Below the pieces are notes generated by a model. That model worked only from the letters and a program-made list of their open reading frames with translations, had not been told where the DNA came from and searched no databases. Made by a program: the position numbers and the translations under genes. Below, piece by piece: positions 1-12,139 of a stretch of 64,000 bases of DNA. Every line of letters begins with the position of its first letter. Position 1 is the stretch's first letter. Source of the stretch: Sarocladium kiliense (taxonomy: Eukaryota; Ascomycota; Sordariomycetes; Hypocreales; Sarocladiaceae); assembly GCA_030734395.1 (NCBI GenBank), contig JAUZTG010000029.1, positions 3,596,001 to 3,660,000 of the forward strand, in the 5' to 3' direction.

Positions 1-848
1 TCCTCCTAAGTAGAGTTCCAGATCTAGATCAGCATTCAAGCTCTCGAACGAATGTTCTGGGAGCGCGGGAAATACAAGGGACTGTGGGTTTATATAAGGA
101 CTGTCACTGAGCCCCGGGTAAGGATCTTGGAGATATAAATCGTAAGACGACAATACTTTGGCCACAGATTGCCCTTGACAACTGTCGCCGAGAATGAGGA
201 TATCCGTTTGTAACCGTACCACATTTTGACTCTTTCGCTTCTGCCGTGACAGAGTCTCCGCGGAAGTTACCCACGATGTTTCTTGTATCCAGATCTGTAG
301 GCTGGCAGAACACTGTTCCTTCACTTGCTTCAAACTACGGGATGTGGCAACGCTCATGACCCCAAGGGGTTGCCCGTCTTCTGTGCGAACAAAAGTGACG
401 TCGAAGTCTGGGTCAAATTCCAAGTTCGCGCGGATGAGCGAACAATTGCCGAAGAGCGTAGCTGAACCTGGATTACCCTTGGGCAGCCACTTCAATTGAA
501 TTGCCACGTTATGCAGCTTCAGAACTAGAGTAAGCGTATTGTTCGACACGGAGCGGATAAGATGAATCGCACCATGCCGTAACAAACATCATCCAGAGAG
601 CCCTCAACTAGCCTTGGTGTTGAGGCCCCAATCTCAAGGAAGTTGTTGATATCAAAGTCGTAGGATGCATGAGAGTCGCCGGCATCATTGCAAATCCATT
701 GGCAATCAGGTTCAAAGGGCTCATTGTCTTCTGGTGAGCTGAGAAGATGATTGATCTTGAGTCTTTTACGCGGTGAGCTCGAGTCAACCGCCTCGTCGCG
801 ACGTGAGCCATGAAAGAGCGTATCCATCTCAGTCATTTTTTTGTGCAA
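1..848 (-). CDS. SNF2/HLTF-like helicase, N-terminal part (runs off left edge)
   Basis: The minus-strand frame opens at ATG 848 and stays open to base 1 after one frame change. The N-terminus has a basic PRKRLK patch and acidic stretches. Further on come a 'LKLHNVAIQLKWLPKG' block and a 'SYDLYLQDPYPG...NPQ' block. The second resembles the region ahead of the helicase core in fungal SNF2/HLTF-Rad5-type proteins; the helicase motifs themselves would lie outside the window. The frame change can be explained by a 59-bp intron (525-583, weak GTTACG donor, TAG acceptor, phases fit) or by a one-base indel near 568-575. The family call rests on recalled similarity only. Confidence 0.45.
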
Positions 849-1541
849 GAGTACCTTATGCCTAAGTGAGGATCATGTTAAAACAAAAGTTGAATTAAAA
901 GTGCTCGCATAATAAGCAACACAACGATCGACGGTCGTCAGTTCTGGCGCAGCTCACAGCACAGCAGGAACAGGACGAGGCGTGGGCGGAGCCTGCATAA
1001 CGCGCATTGGCCTCTAATGTTGCATGTTAATGTGACAAGCCTGCATGAAGGCGACCGCCCATAGCTTAAGCACACCGACTGTTCAGAACAGTCAGTGTTT
1101 TCGGTGCGAGGCAGACTGCGAGGCTGCCCAAAACGCCACAAAGTCCTACGGATGGTTCGCCAGTGGTTCGCCCTCTACGAGGGTCGGTGATGTGCCTTTT
1201 TGCCAGTACGTATTGGTTCCCAAGGAATTAACTACCTCCCTTTGGTAAATGGCTTGCTCTAGAGGCCTCCTCACAGTGTCGTCGTTGAGGCGATTCTATC
1301 TACTGTCATCACACAAAGTTTTAGCCCTTTCATGTAACTGCGTCCAGACTTCGCCCGCCGCCTGAATGTGAGAACAAGAGATAGGGCGCTTGGAGATCTA
1401 CGACTACATGCGCTGAGGTTACCGAAATCTGCTCAATGTCCAAGATTAGCCGCGACTAAGCGTCACGGTCGGCCCTTAGTTCCTGTTCTCACTTACGAGC
1501 AGTCGTGCACATGTGAGGCGGACGCTCTAGCCGCAGAAGAG
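849..1541. other. divergent intergenic region
   Basis: This region separates the minus-strand helicase-like gene from the plus-strand NACHT gene and must hold both promoters. I see no RNA gene, repeat or supported coding sequence. Short open frames here lack coding character. Confidence 0.5.
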
Positions 1542-4500
1542 ATGGCGACAAACAATGAAGATCCGTCAGGATCTCTCGACAAGGATTTCTGTCGCGCAAT
1601 CGCTAATTTTGAAGCTTCCGCAAAGCTCACAGACTCGGAAAAGCAAGAATTCAGACACACAACACTAGAGAAGTTCCAGGCGGCGATGGCGAGCCTTCAA
1701 ACACGACAGGCCCAGACGAAGAAGCTTCAGTTCATGAATAGACTCGAGCCATTCATCGAGACAATCACGGAGTACGGCAAAGCCATTGACGTCTTTTCAA
1801 ATACCTCGGAGGTTCTTTCATTCATTTGGGTAAGATCACATCGCGGACCTCGCACGTTTCCATGCTGAAATGAGAGAAGGGTCCGATGAGGCTAGTCCTA
1901 GTAGTGAGTTTATGCCTATTCACGTAAGATAACTGATGACTGAAGCTCGATCTTTCAAGATCGCATCGACAATGAAGGAAGCTTTTTCCTCAGTCTTAGA
2001 CGCCTACGAACAGATCGCAGATCAAATGCCCATCTTGTCTGCTTACCACAACCTATTCAAGGACCGTCCATACATGCGATCCTTGCTCGTCCAAATTTTT
2101 GAAGATATTTTAGAGTTCCATCTCTCAGCAGTTCGCTTCTTCAGAAAGAAAGGTGCGATTACCCAACCTCTGCGAGTTCAATCATTAACGTTTGCTCTTT
2201 AGTCTGGCGCCAGCTTTTTGACGCATGTTCAAAGAGTTTCTTGCTCACTGTCAACAAGTTGAAAGACAACATTGGAAGACACTGCCGACTGATACAGAGC
2301 CGTGCAACACTTTCCGATTACGAAGATGCACAGCGGGCTCGTCAAAAGGCCAACCATGACCTCCAAGAGCTGAGGTCTGCCAATCTCAGCCAACGGCGGG
2401 ACGCAGTGCTGGACTGGCTATCTCCTGCGCGCTTGGATGAGATCCACGAGCGCCACATCTCGGCGAGATCTGATAACCCCAATGCAGGAAGGTGGCTTCT
2501 CGAGAATGACGCCATTCAACAATGGCTACATCCGTTGTACTGTTCAACTCCCCTGCTTTGGCTGAAGGGTAAACCTGGCGCAGGTAAGCGGTTTATCGAC
2601 CTTTACGTGATGCTCATCCTAACACAGCCAAAACTTAGGCAAGACGGTTCTGGCTTCCGTAGTGATTGAACACTTACGCGACCGCTCAGGCACCTCTGTG
2701 GTCTTTTTCTACATCTCGAACGATGATCCTGCAAGAGCCGACTTCCTCTCTATTGCTCGGAGTATTCTCTCACAGCTTGTGGCTCTGGATACTGACCTTG
2801 TTGCTTATGTCGACAACGAGAGGCTGAAGACTTTATCAGCTAAACTAAATTCTTTGAAGCTTGCTCAAAGCCTCATGAGCTTTGCCCTAAACAGACTCAA
2901 GGTATTCATCGTATTAGACGGGATCGACGAAATATCCTCGCGCAACCAACGAAAGGATGTATGCACCTGGTTCTACAAACTTGTAGATTCGCAGGAGAAA
3001 GAAGGAATGGACGACATTCGCTGCCTGTTCATAAGTCAAGATGATAGCATTGCTCGCAAAGACCTTGAGCAGGTTCCTTCATTTGAGATTGACCACAAGA
3101 GCAACAAAAGCGACATTGAAGCATTCGCAGATATCTGGCAGAACAAGATTGAGCAGAAGTTTGGCTCTTTCGCGGACGAGGGCTTTTATGTTTCTCGTGT
3201 GATCACAGCCAAGTCTAAAGGTACTGAACAACCCTCTATGCTTCTTGAGTTCTGACAATTGATGATCAGGCATGTTTGTCTACGCCAAATGTCTCCTCGA
3301 GGAGATGTTTGAGATGCCGTCAAGGGCGGAGTTACTTCATTCCTGGAAATCAGAGCAACTTCCCAAAGAGCTCGACGAGTTGTAAGATTGGCAATGACCC
3401 AGAGAATTGCTGTTGTCATGAGGAATCTCACCTTTGGCAGGTATCAGCGCATATTAAATCGTCTGGTGGGCGGTGGGCCGCAGAGCAGGCTTGACATGAT
3501 AAGAAGGTTGCTTTCATGGCTCTGTGTGGCTAAGCGTCCATTGTACTGGCGCGAGATCCAAGGGGCCATATCAATCGATGTCGTGAAGATGTGTCTGGAC
3601 CACAGTCGAGGACTCCAAGGAGGCCCGAAAGATTTCTGTGGCTCTTTCATAGAGCTGTATGCAGACGAATCTGTCCACCTGGTCCATCCCACTCTCAAAA
3701 GGTAAGCTATAGCGACATGCAAGATTTGTTTATCACTTCTAGGACGCGTGGCGATTGTTACTCTGACATACGTTTTTTTCCTTCAGGTTCCTCATGAACA
3801 GAAGTGACTTTAGTATTGCAAGTGCACATCATGAACTGTGTTCACTTAGTGTGACTTATCTCCAGTTTGACTTTGTCGATCCAGGACTCGACACAATGGC
3901 CACGGACGCCTACGTACTCGACGGATCGTACAGTTTTCTAGACTACGCAATGTCTTGTTGGGTCCACCATCTAATGGACTGGCTCCCAGAGTCTCAGCCG
4001 CAGCAAACAGAGCTGCTTGCAGCAAGCCTTGTCAAAATGTTAGGGCAGCATTTCACAGCACCGGTTCGAGCACAGACAGTTGGTGATAGACTACGCGAGA
4101 CGCTTCGGCCTCTGGAGAGCTCAAGTTGCTACGATGAACTCTCACAGGCGATTGTATGGACGCGTAAAATCTTCGCCTCGCTCGAGACACATGCGCAGAG
4201 CGACCTGCTTGATTTCCAGGAAATCGTTGGTGCAGTAAGACAACGGATAGAATGGTTGTCTCAGTCGCCAGCATCGGAACAGCAATCACGCCAACTGAAG
4301 GAGCATTATGGAGAGAATGTGTTCAAATGCTCTCGGCTCTGGTGCTCTTTTTTCCACGCCGGCTTCGAGGGTCCCAAGTCGCGAGACGCACACCTTGAGC
4401 GACATGATCGGCCCTTCCTCTGTTCTTTTGAGGCTTGTCCAAATGCTACCTTTAGTTGCGCGTCCAAAAGAGACTTGAGTGCGCACTTAGTAGAGATCCA

Positions 4501-4918
4501 TGGCATTGTTCAGGAGGACAACGAGTTCCCCCAGGTATCCAACCCAGGCACAGGAGGCGGCCGACGGGGGGAAGCCAAGTACGCATGCACACAATGCGAC
4601 CAGCGCTTCACACGACAGCACGTGTTGCGAGAACATCTTGGGAGACACCCAGGGCAGCTGCCATACTTTTGTCAATGCGGCAAGGCGTTCGCTAGCGCCA
4701 TCGAAAAAAAGACTCACCGGAAAGCGGAGCATTTTGACGGGGAACAATTCGTCTGTCAAGGCTACCTGGAACCTGGCGGAGAGCATTGGGGATGCAAACG
4801 CGAGTTCCGGAGCTTCGGATCTATGAAGTATCATTGGGACTTTAAAAAATGCTTACCCGAACATATGAAGGATAGATTGAAAGAGCATAGAGCACTAGCA
4901 TCGGCCGCCTTCGGCTAG
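1542..4918 (+). CDS. NACHT STAND protein with C-terminal C2H2 zinc fingers
   Basis: Eight exons (1542-1829, 1880-1903, 1960-2152, 2203-2583, 2639-3220, 3270-3381, 3441-3701, 3787-4918) join in frame to 990 aa; all introns are GT-AG, 49-85 bp. Residues 1 to about 280 form a helical region of the type that precedes NACHT in many fungal STAND proteins. Walker A GKPGAGKT is at about 291-298, its codons split by an intron. The Walker B-like VFIVLDGIDE is at about 384-393. A helical middle part follows. About residues 795-935 carry several C2H2 fingers (for example YACTQCDQRF with a later H..H pair). Exon 2 is only 24 nt and restores a GPMRLVLV segment. STAND proteins of this kind act as intracellular sensors. 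Whether the fingers bind DNA or act as a sensor surface is unknown. Confidence 0.82.
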
Positions 4919-7096
4919 AAGCTATTCGCCTGATCCGCTCGACGATATCATGCTAGATATTTCTCTCCAATCAAGAAGCCAACACGGCGCATAGCCTCAT
5001 CCAGAAGCAAGCAGCCGAAAGTCTCAGTGGAAACAGCAAGTCGAAAATAGCATTTTAGACGTCATGATATCAGACAATGAGATGTTTTTCTTGCTTAACT
5101 TCTATAGTAAAGTCCAGTCGCAGCATCATGGTCTGAAAGTAACATTCATTAGGCGAGACCATACGGACCGGAGCTCTCGAGGTGTGCGGGCATGTTTCTA
5201 CGCTTTTGATGAAGCAATTCGGGGCCTTTGTTCGAAAATGAACTGGCGCTTGTTGGGCGATTTCCTGTGAAAAGAGCAGCTTGAGAATCCCCGTGTATGA
5301 AAGAGCCAACTGAAAGAGCAGGCTGGTCATGTTGGCCGACGAAATGCGCGACAGGCTAGGCATAGCAGACTGTGGTTCGCTAGGAAGAAAGTAAATCACA
5401 TCCTGCCAGCCACGAAAAAGCAGTTTACCTGTTTTGTCCAGAGAACAGGAGTTCAGGGCGCTCTTGACAAGCCGTGGTTGGCTGATCTGCTCTGTTCGGC
5501 TTTCCGCCAAGAGTTAATACAGAAAAAAAGCAGTCTATGCATTCCGTCTAGGGAAAAGGATAGTAGGCCACTCTTGACGAGCTGTGGATGGCTGTTCTGG
5601 AAAATCGGGTCGGGCCGGTAAAAAGGCAGGTTGGTCATGGGCGACTGGTGAAGTATAGCAGACTGTGATTCGTTGGGAAGAAAGCATGCGTGTCAAGTTC
5701 GCACCGAAGCTGAAAAAAGCTGTCTACCTGTTCCGTTCAGAGAAAATGGTTGCTGGCCGCTCCTTGGCTTTCGGCCTCATGGGACGGTGGCGGAAAAAGC
5801 AGTCTATCTATTCCGTCCAGGAGAAAGGTTGCAGGTCGCTGTCGACGGACTGTGGTTGGCTGATCTCCTCCGCTCAGCTTTCCGCCTCACGAAAAGAAGC
5901 CAGCCCGGCATGCGATCGAGAGAAGAGCGAGGAGTCGCACTCAAAGGCTGTGATGAATCAGGCGAAGCCACTTTACCAGCCCATGTCCGTTGCCTGATGG
6001 TTTCCTGTGCTCGAGGGATTCCAATTTGTTAGACGTAGAAGAACTTGGAAGATATCTAAAAGTTGGTTAACAGAAATGTGTAGAGTACTGTCACGGCGGG
6101 AAGTCGCTCATCCGAGGACTTGCGATCGTTTTAGGCAGCGTTTTCGGTGCATCGCCAGCGTCTCGCAAGGCAGCCTGCCCATGGCTGCTGGACGCCTGGT
6201 CAAAACTTGACAACATTGGAGGGGCCGAAAAAAGCAGGCAGGGCATTTAGCGGAAGAAGAGATGCGAGGGGATGATCATAACGGGCTGTGGTTGGTCGAC
6301 GAGCACTTTGCATCATGGAAAGAAATGCAGCTCAAGGAGGGTTTGATTGGTTGATATACAGTCCGCCAACCCATGGATCAATGCGACATAAGTCTGGGGA
6401 TGCGCATGCGGCGGGCGTCGTGCGGATTCACAATTCTTGACTTGACCCCAAGTTTCCTTCGCTCGTTCAATGCAATGGCATTTCGGTAGAGTGGTGTGTG
6501 GTTGATGTCACAAGACCCTCAGCTCTTCTAAACACCGACCCCCTTGGGAGACTTTCGACTCTTGCCAGCGGAGTGATTCATACTCCCAACGATAGCAGCA
6601 TCAAGGTCGGATTCCATTTATGAGGGCCACCGCACAAGACTTGCCTAAGGAGTGCACCGATATCTTCTCGACCTGATGCGAACCTGAATCACGGGTCATG
6701 GACCTAAAAACAAAAGTCAAGGTCCAGACTAATCTTGAGGACGACAACAGGCCACTTATCCTCAGTGGAAGGAACCTAATATTCTGTTGGAATTTAGGAG
6801 CCAGGCTTGCCATGTTTGCCGCAGAAACATCTACTGTCGACATACGTTCTTGGTATGTGTCCATCAGTGGACAACCTTATGCAAGACTCCTCTTCCTAGG
6901 CATTATCGCTGTCTAATCTGCAAGGCACACGGTACTAACGATCAAGTGATCACCTCCTGGCTGAGAAGAATCAAGTATTGTACTGGCAAGGGTTTACTAC
7001 CGGCCCTTTGTGAGTCCATTCGCCCAGCTCTGCCCCAGTACCCCGGATCTCCATAATCGCTTCCCTTCGGAAGTATAGCTTGACTCTTCCCTCGTT
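4919..7096. other. gene-free accessory sequence
   Basis: No supportable gene was found. The stretch contains the degenerate duplication at 5318-5890 (listed separately), another partial copy of its core near 6228-6300, and otherwise unremarkable sequence. Open frames up to 146 aa are present on both strands but follow the repeat and look non-coding. Confidence 0.5.
5318..5890. repeat. degenerate ~300-bp tandem duplication
   Basis: Two copies, from 5318 and from 5626, each begin GCAGG(C/T)TGGTCATG and contain ATAGCAGACTGTG(G/A)TTCG followed by GGAAGAAAG. Corresponding points lie 293-308 bp apart. Inside each copy a shorter module occurs twice: GAAAAAGC..., then a CTGTTCCGTCCAGAG-like stretch, a GGCCGCTCTTGAC-like stretch and TGTGGTTGGCTGATCT. 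Examples start near 5412, 5525, 5712 and 5794. The copies differ by many substitutions, so the duplication is not recent. Confidence 0.65.
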
Positions 7097-8333
7097 TTAC
7101 ACAGCGCGATACTCCTGACACTCCTCGAACGGTCGCTGTCTAAACAATTTGCGTCTGCCAATGTAGCTTCTGCGAATCATGGTCGCTGCGAATTGACGCA
7201 TCTCCTGCTCAAACTCCCCCATGCTTTCCCTAGACACACCTTTCTCTCTGATCGTCCTTGCTGGGTTCGCGCCATCGACCAGCGCCTTTACAGCATTAAC
7301 ACCTCCACAGGGACTCATGACGCGAATGGCGTCCCCAATCAAGGTGACCATGTTGGACGGTGTCCAAGGCTCCATGTCTGGATTTGTATAACACGCGGAG
7401 GAGAGGAGTCTGTTCTTTGTCCTGCGAGTGGAGAATCGAGCGTATGCTGGGGTCCCAGCACTGAGGAATGCGAAGAGACATGACAGCAACCTCCTCGCCG
7501 GTGAATTTGGCTAGGTGCTCTTTGCTTGGGAAGTTGAGGATTTGTTTGCGAGCGATAAGGACCCAGTACATGTAGTCTTCAGGCATGTACTGGTCGAATT
7601 GATCGCCCTTCTTGGTGAAACGAATAGGCTCCAGGAGGAGCGTGATGGCAATGTCGTCGATTTCTAGGGTTTGTGATTGGTGTCTGATCAACGACCAGAG
7701 TCATCCATCGCATCGCCTTTGAAGGAAACCGTTCGATAAGTTCGGGGGTGGTGGGGGTTTTGCCATAAATGCACACGCCTCGGTGTCGAGAGGCAACTGG
7801 TCGGCGAGGTACTGTTCCCTTGTCGCAGATCCTTTGCCGTCCGCCCCGACTAAGAAGCATGTCGAAGCTACAGTGCCATCCCTAAAGTACGCAATGACTT
7901 CCCTTCGGTCCACGTCAATATCATACCGCTCTAACTCTTTCCCGTATGCGATCCTATCCTCTAATCCGTCTAAGAGAATATCTTGCAGGACTTTCCGGTC
8001 GCATGTGTACGGCTTCATGCCTTTCATGACAGGACTACCACCAGCACGACTCGCCACGAGCATGCCAGAAACAGCGTTGATGTCAGTCTCGCCGGGCTCA
8101 GCAGAGCAACATGTTTCTTCAAAGCGTTCCCACAATTCTGGGGAGAGCGTCTCCCGAAGTGCGTTCGCACCTTCGCCATTGATGCGCAGACGGTAGCCCT
8201 GGGGGCTCCAAGAAGCGTTGACATCGCGCTCAAAGACACGGAAAGCAATACCAGCTTTGCGAAGACCTTGTGCCAGGCATAAACTGCCCAGCCCACCGCC
8301 GATAAGGAGAATATCTCTGTCAATAGATCCCAT
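7097..8333 (-). pseudogene. FAD-dependent monooxygenase pseudogene
   Basis: From ATG 8333 the reading begins MGSIDRDILLIGGGLGSL, a GxGxxG dinucleotide-binding fold of class A flavin monooxygenases. A GADGKGSATR segment, the usual second FAD motif (GAD(G)...R), follows. The C-terminal TLIGDAIRVMSPCGGVNA matches the third FAD/ribityl-contact motif. To read through these parts the frame must change three times, near 7776-7780, 7676-7690 and 7391-7405. The gaps are too short for introns. The stop is near 7097. Overall length fits the family (about 400 aa), so the gene seems to have been lost by small indels rather than truncation. Intact relatives hydroxylate aromatic or secondary-metabolite substrates; the substrate here is unknown. 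Unpolished assembly errors are an alternative explanation. Confidence 0.8.
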
Positions 8334-9301
8334 TGCGTAGGTTTGGGATTTGTCAAATTTCGATGCAAACAGTGGTAATCCTGGTTCAGGCTCAGTTAAG
8401 GATTTCGTCTTTTGGAGCGTCAATTTTTGGGAACTCAAGGAATTATTCTGCGTCAAAATAATCAGCTTGAAGCTTGCGGTCGGGTCTCGTTTCTGCTCAT
8501 GGTAAGATCACATCTCCCTGTGTGTCAAGGCCGAACCCCGACTGCTCATGCCCGCCAACATCGTTTGCTGGACCTCACCTCAGCGCTAATGGCGTGCCAA
8601 ATGACCCGATGCGAAGGATTGCAAGCAGCAGTCTGCGAACCCCGAACAGCCAGTCAACAAGGAACCCTAGTCTCCAGCTACTAAACCCGCCTTATATAAT
8701 AGCATAATAAAAGGCAAAGCAAAGATCAGGGCTACAGAAAATATCTCGACCTCTCTGCTAAACTATTAAGGAACTAGTATTATATTATATTCTATAACCT
8801 CTTTTTTACTCCTTAAAGCGAGAAGTCGCTGCTGGAGCCGCTCATTCTGGCGGAAAGTGCCGCCGTTTTAGCAGGCACAAGCAGTGCGGGAGCCCAGCGA
8901 CACAGGGTCGCGAGGCAGGTACTATATACCTCACTGGCTCGCCTGCGCACGCCTCACTTCCCTGATCGCAGGGTCCATGTTTCGGTCCCCCTCCCTCCTC
9001 CCTCACCTCAATTCTATTTTCGAAAGTCGTCCACTTTTGGCCTTCTGCAATCCCATCCTCTACGACCAGGGCATAGGCACTCTCACGCTACCATGGCCTC
9101 TTTAGTCTATAAGTTGCCCGTCGCAATGGGGGCGTCACCCTGCTACCATCTCTGCTGTTCCTCTCGATTCATCCGTTCTCGCTCAGCCTACCTATCGACA
9201 ACGCGACGACGACGACGGCGCCACCTTGCTTATAGTTCGCTCGCTTGCTCCTCTCGCCAGGCTCCCTCCCGGCATCGTTCTCCCTCGACCTCTAATCCAG
9301 A
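8334..9301. other. intergenic region upstream of the recombinase
   Basis: It contains an AT-rich patch (about 8685-8815), the candidate element end at 8806-8834, then GC-rich sequence leading to the recombinase start. No coding feature is supported; the open frame over 9093-9446 is a frame-shifted overlap of exon 1. Confidence 0.5.
8806..8834. repeat. candidate left end of Starship-like element (DR + inverted repeat)
   Basis: TTACT at 8806-8810 is followed 8 bp later by CGAGAAGTCGCTGCTG (8819-8834). The exact reverse complement of the 16-mer lies at 29138-29153, with TTACT at 29155-29159. TTAC-type target sites and a captain gene just inside the 5' end are usual for Starships. The repeat is short, so this is a hypothesis. 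Confidence 0.4.
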
Positions 9302-11934
9302 ATGGCGTCCCAACGAACCGCGATTATTGTCGCTCGCCCAGGCAACACGAACGCTCCCTCCGGCCATGTTGACGATTTCCTCAACCACTTTGCCACCCAG
9401 GAAGTGGAGAGGAGAACATCGACTCAACCAGTCCCGCTATCGGTAGAGGAGCATGCCGAGCACTACAAGCAGCTAAAGGGCGTCCACTTCATAAGGCCGA
9501 ACTATTCGAAAGCTACACGGATCAATGTCGGTGGAATGCAAGGGAAATGGCAGCGGTAAGATACTCCGGGAGGTTGCATCCCGAATGTGGTTAACGATTT
9601 GTCGCCTGGTAGATACTGCTCTGAGATGTATGCCAACGAAGACTGGAGGCTTCGCTCGAAAGTGAAGGACGACGAGGACTGGGAGTCGCCACTCCAAAAC
9701 CTCACCCGCGAAACGATGATGGACTTTTTCCTCTTTGTCGGCGAAATATCGAAGCTTAAATCGACGGGCTCGTCAAAAGAGTATATTCGTCAATTCTCGG
9801 AGCTGTACACCTCGGTCACCGGCCGTTACGTGGACCGAAACGATTACAAGGAACTGTACAAGGTAGGGCCGCTTGCGCCACTTGGCTGACTTAAGCTGGC
9901 TAACAGACTCGGAGTATCACGATAGGGTACTAGTCCCACGCTTTGGATGGTGCCACCCGAACGCCGACAAGCCCGTCGTGGGAGCGAGGGAGGTGTATGA
10001 CCTTCTGATCTTCAACGTCGCGTATGACACTAGTATATTTGGCACCGAGAGGCACCGTGTCGATCTGTGGGGTTGCTACCTGTTCCTGTATTATACCGGT
10101 GCTCGCGCCGCCGAGCTGGTAGAAAGCGAAAAGAAGGAGCCAGACAAGACAAAGAAGCTTTTTCACCAGAAAGCCGTCACGCTCCCGGATGACGATGCTG
10201 ACGACGAGCCCCCGCCGCCAGACGTTTTTTCAAAACGAGTCAGCGAGCTTCTCGAGCAGGAGCCCGCGCAACGTGGGCGTTCTAGGTCCCTCTGCTACGA
10301 GGACATATTGCTGATGGTTGCGCGCCACCCCGTTACGGGGCGGTTTCTCCCTGCGATGGCGATCAGGTTCACCCATCACAAAGGCGCGGATAATCGGCCG
10401 AAGCCGTAGGTCCCCCCCTGCGCTTCGCCTGAGTGGACGACAGCTAACCTTTACGCATTAGGACCGTCTTTTGGCTTAGAACCACGAAGGTCCTGGTTTT
10501 CTGTCCCATCAACATCATGATCACCATCGCCTTGCACGACAATGCTTTCGATTCGGAGCATCTCACAGGCGCATCGCGCGTGTTCGACCTGGGGACCTGG
10601 GGCGCCACTCAATGTACTCCTCTACGGTGGAAGCGATCGATGCTGAAGGTTCCAGTTTTCCGAATGAGCGATCACATTCTCCGCGATAACCTGAAGAAAC
10701 AAACCCTCGAGATGGGGCACGAGCGACACTGGACCGCGAAGTTCTTTCGGAGGGGAACGGCAAACGGTGTAACCAACGGTAAGCTTTTCTCATGTTCCCA
10801 CGCACAGCCTATCGCGGGGCCGGGAGGACTTACACTGCATTAGGCGGGGCGCCGGACCCGGTTGGGGATCAGATCATGCGTCACGACCCTCGCTTCTTCA
10901 CCTTCCAGGATTCCTATCTTAACCAGAACGTCGAATTTGACCTGCAGAACGCTCTCCTCGGAGAAGAGCAAGAGGAGGAGCTATTCCGGCAGTTCGCCCT
11001 CGCCGGGCTTACCCGCGATCCCCGCGCGAGACAGAACATGGTGCCCAAGGAGGTGTGGGCGAGGCTTCCGCCGGACCCGGAAATCCAGGCACTAGAGCAG
11101 AGGCGAGATGAGCTGAGGAACGGCCAATACCGGGTCCGGGGCTCCGAGCACGAGGCTGAGATCCGATGGCTCACTGAGGAGATTGGCCGGAAAAATACAC
11201 AATACGACGAGAGGATTATTAAAAGCTATCGCAAGCACTACTTTCACAATCGTTCGACCTGGGATATTGACAGACTCTTCCGGGGTGAAGGAGAAGAGAA
11301 GTATATCGAGCCAGATATCGACCTTCAGATTCCCGAGCGCGCCGAGCTAGCCAGACTGCTCCGCAACCAGCCGAAAGACCTCAGCGACGAAGATCTTTTC
11401 CAGTTGAGAGTCAAGGTTACGGATCTGATGGTGGCTCTGTCTGGCAAGAAAGAGACGGGGAAGGTGGGCAAGAAAGGGATAGGCAATCGTGGACGTGCTC
11501 AGCGCACGTCCCAACTGACCCTCCCATCGATCAAGGAGGAGTCCCCGCTGGGGATCCAGAAGCCAAATCTAGACCCCTTTCCGCTCCTTCTAGAGCCGGA
11601 GCAATGTCCGGATTGCATTGGTGACGAAAGCATGACTCTTCGGGCGCGGACGTTTCGATATTGTCGACCCAACGTTAGGAATGACCACTTTGACGATGCC
11701 CACCTGGTAGCGCGGGAGCTCGCCGAACGGCGTGGTGAGTCGATAAAGTGCTATCACCCCAAGTGCACAGAGATTAAATTTCAGCACTTGGACCATTTCA
11801 GGCGCCATGTTCATGAAGTCCACGGCGTGGAGCTCCGGTCGTTTGACCAAGTCAAGCAGAGACGTTTAAGAAATATTAAGAAACGCCAGATGATTAGGAA
11901 AGGGAAGATGAAATTTATAGCATGCCAAGGGTAG
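9302..11934 (+). CDS. DUF3435 tyrosine recombinase (Starship captain superfamily)
   Basis: Five exons (9302-9555, 9613-9862, 9915-10405, 10462-10778, 10844-11934) join in frame to 800 aa; introns are 52-65 bp. The DUF3435 signature is clear. YYTGARAAEL carries the first catalytic Arg (about R232). Then come LCYEDILLMVARHP, RFTHHKG and the FFRRGTANG box (about 424-432), and GDQIMRHDP with the catalytic-type His (about H451). The likely nucleophile Tyr is in TFQDSYLNQ (about Y462). These are the R...R-H-Y residues of tyrosine recombinases. The long C-terminus has paired Cys (CPDC) and a C2H2-like finger (CYHPKC...HFRRHVHEVH). Such proteins are often mislabelled 'FluG domain'. The gene is intact, unlike several neighbours. 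It may mobilise the segment to its right. Confidence 0.85.
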
Positions 11935-12139
11935 GCCAATAAAGTCATAGATTCAGGAAAAGAAAATATCCACTTCCATTTTGTCATGTTTCCCTCTCCC
12001 TTGCTTTGCCTTATTGTTCAAGTCGCTGCTGTCTTGATCATCACAACCTCAGGCTCGTAGACGCTGGTCGTATGCCTGTGGCTAGTTGCGCCGTGCAGCT
12101 AAGCTTCTCCACCCTTGCTTGATCACCTTTGCGTTACTG

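Noticed and set aside
9302..11934. Annotation as a FluG-domain protein
   Set aside because: That label is a common carry-over for DUF3435 proteins. The catalytic layout is that of a tyrosine recombinase.
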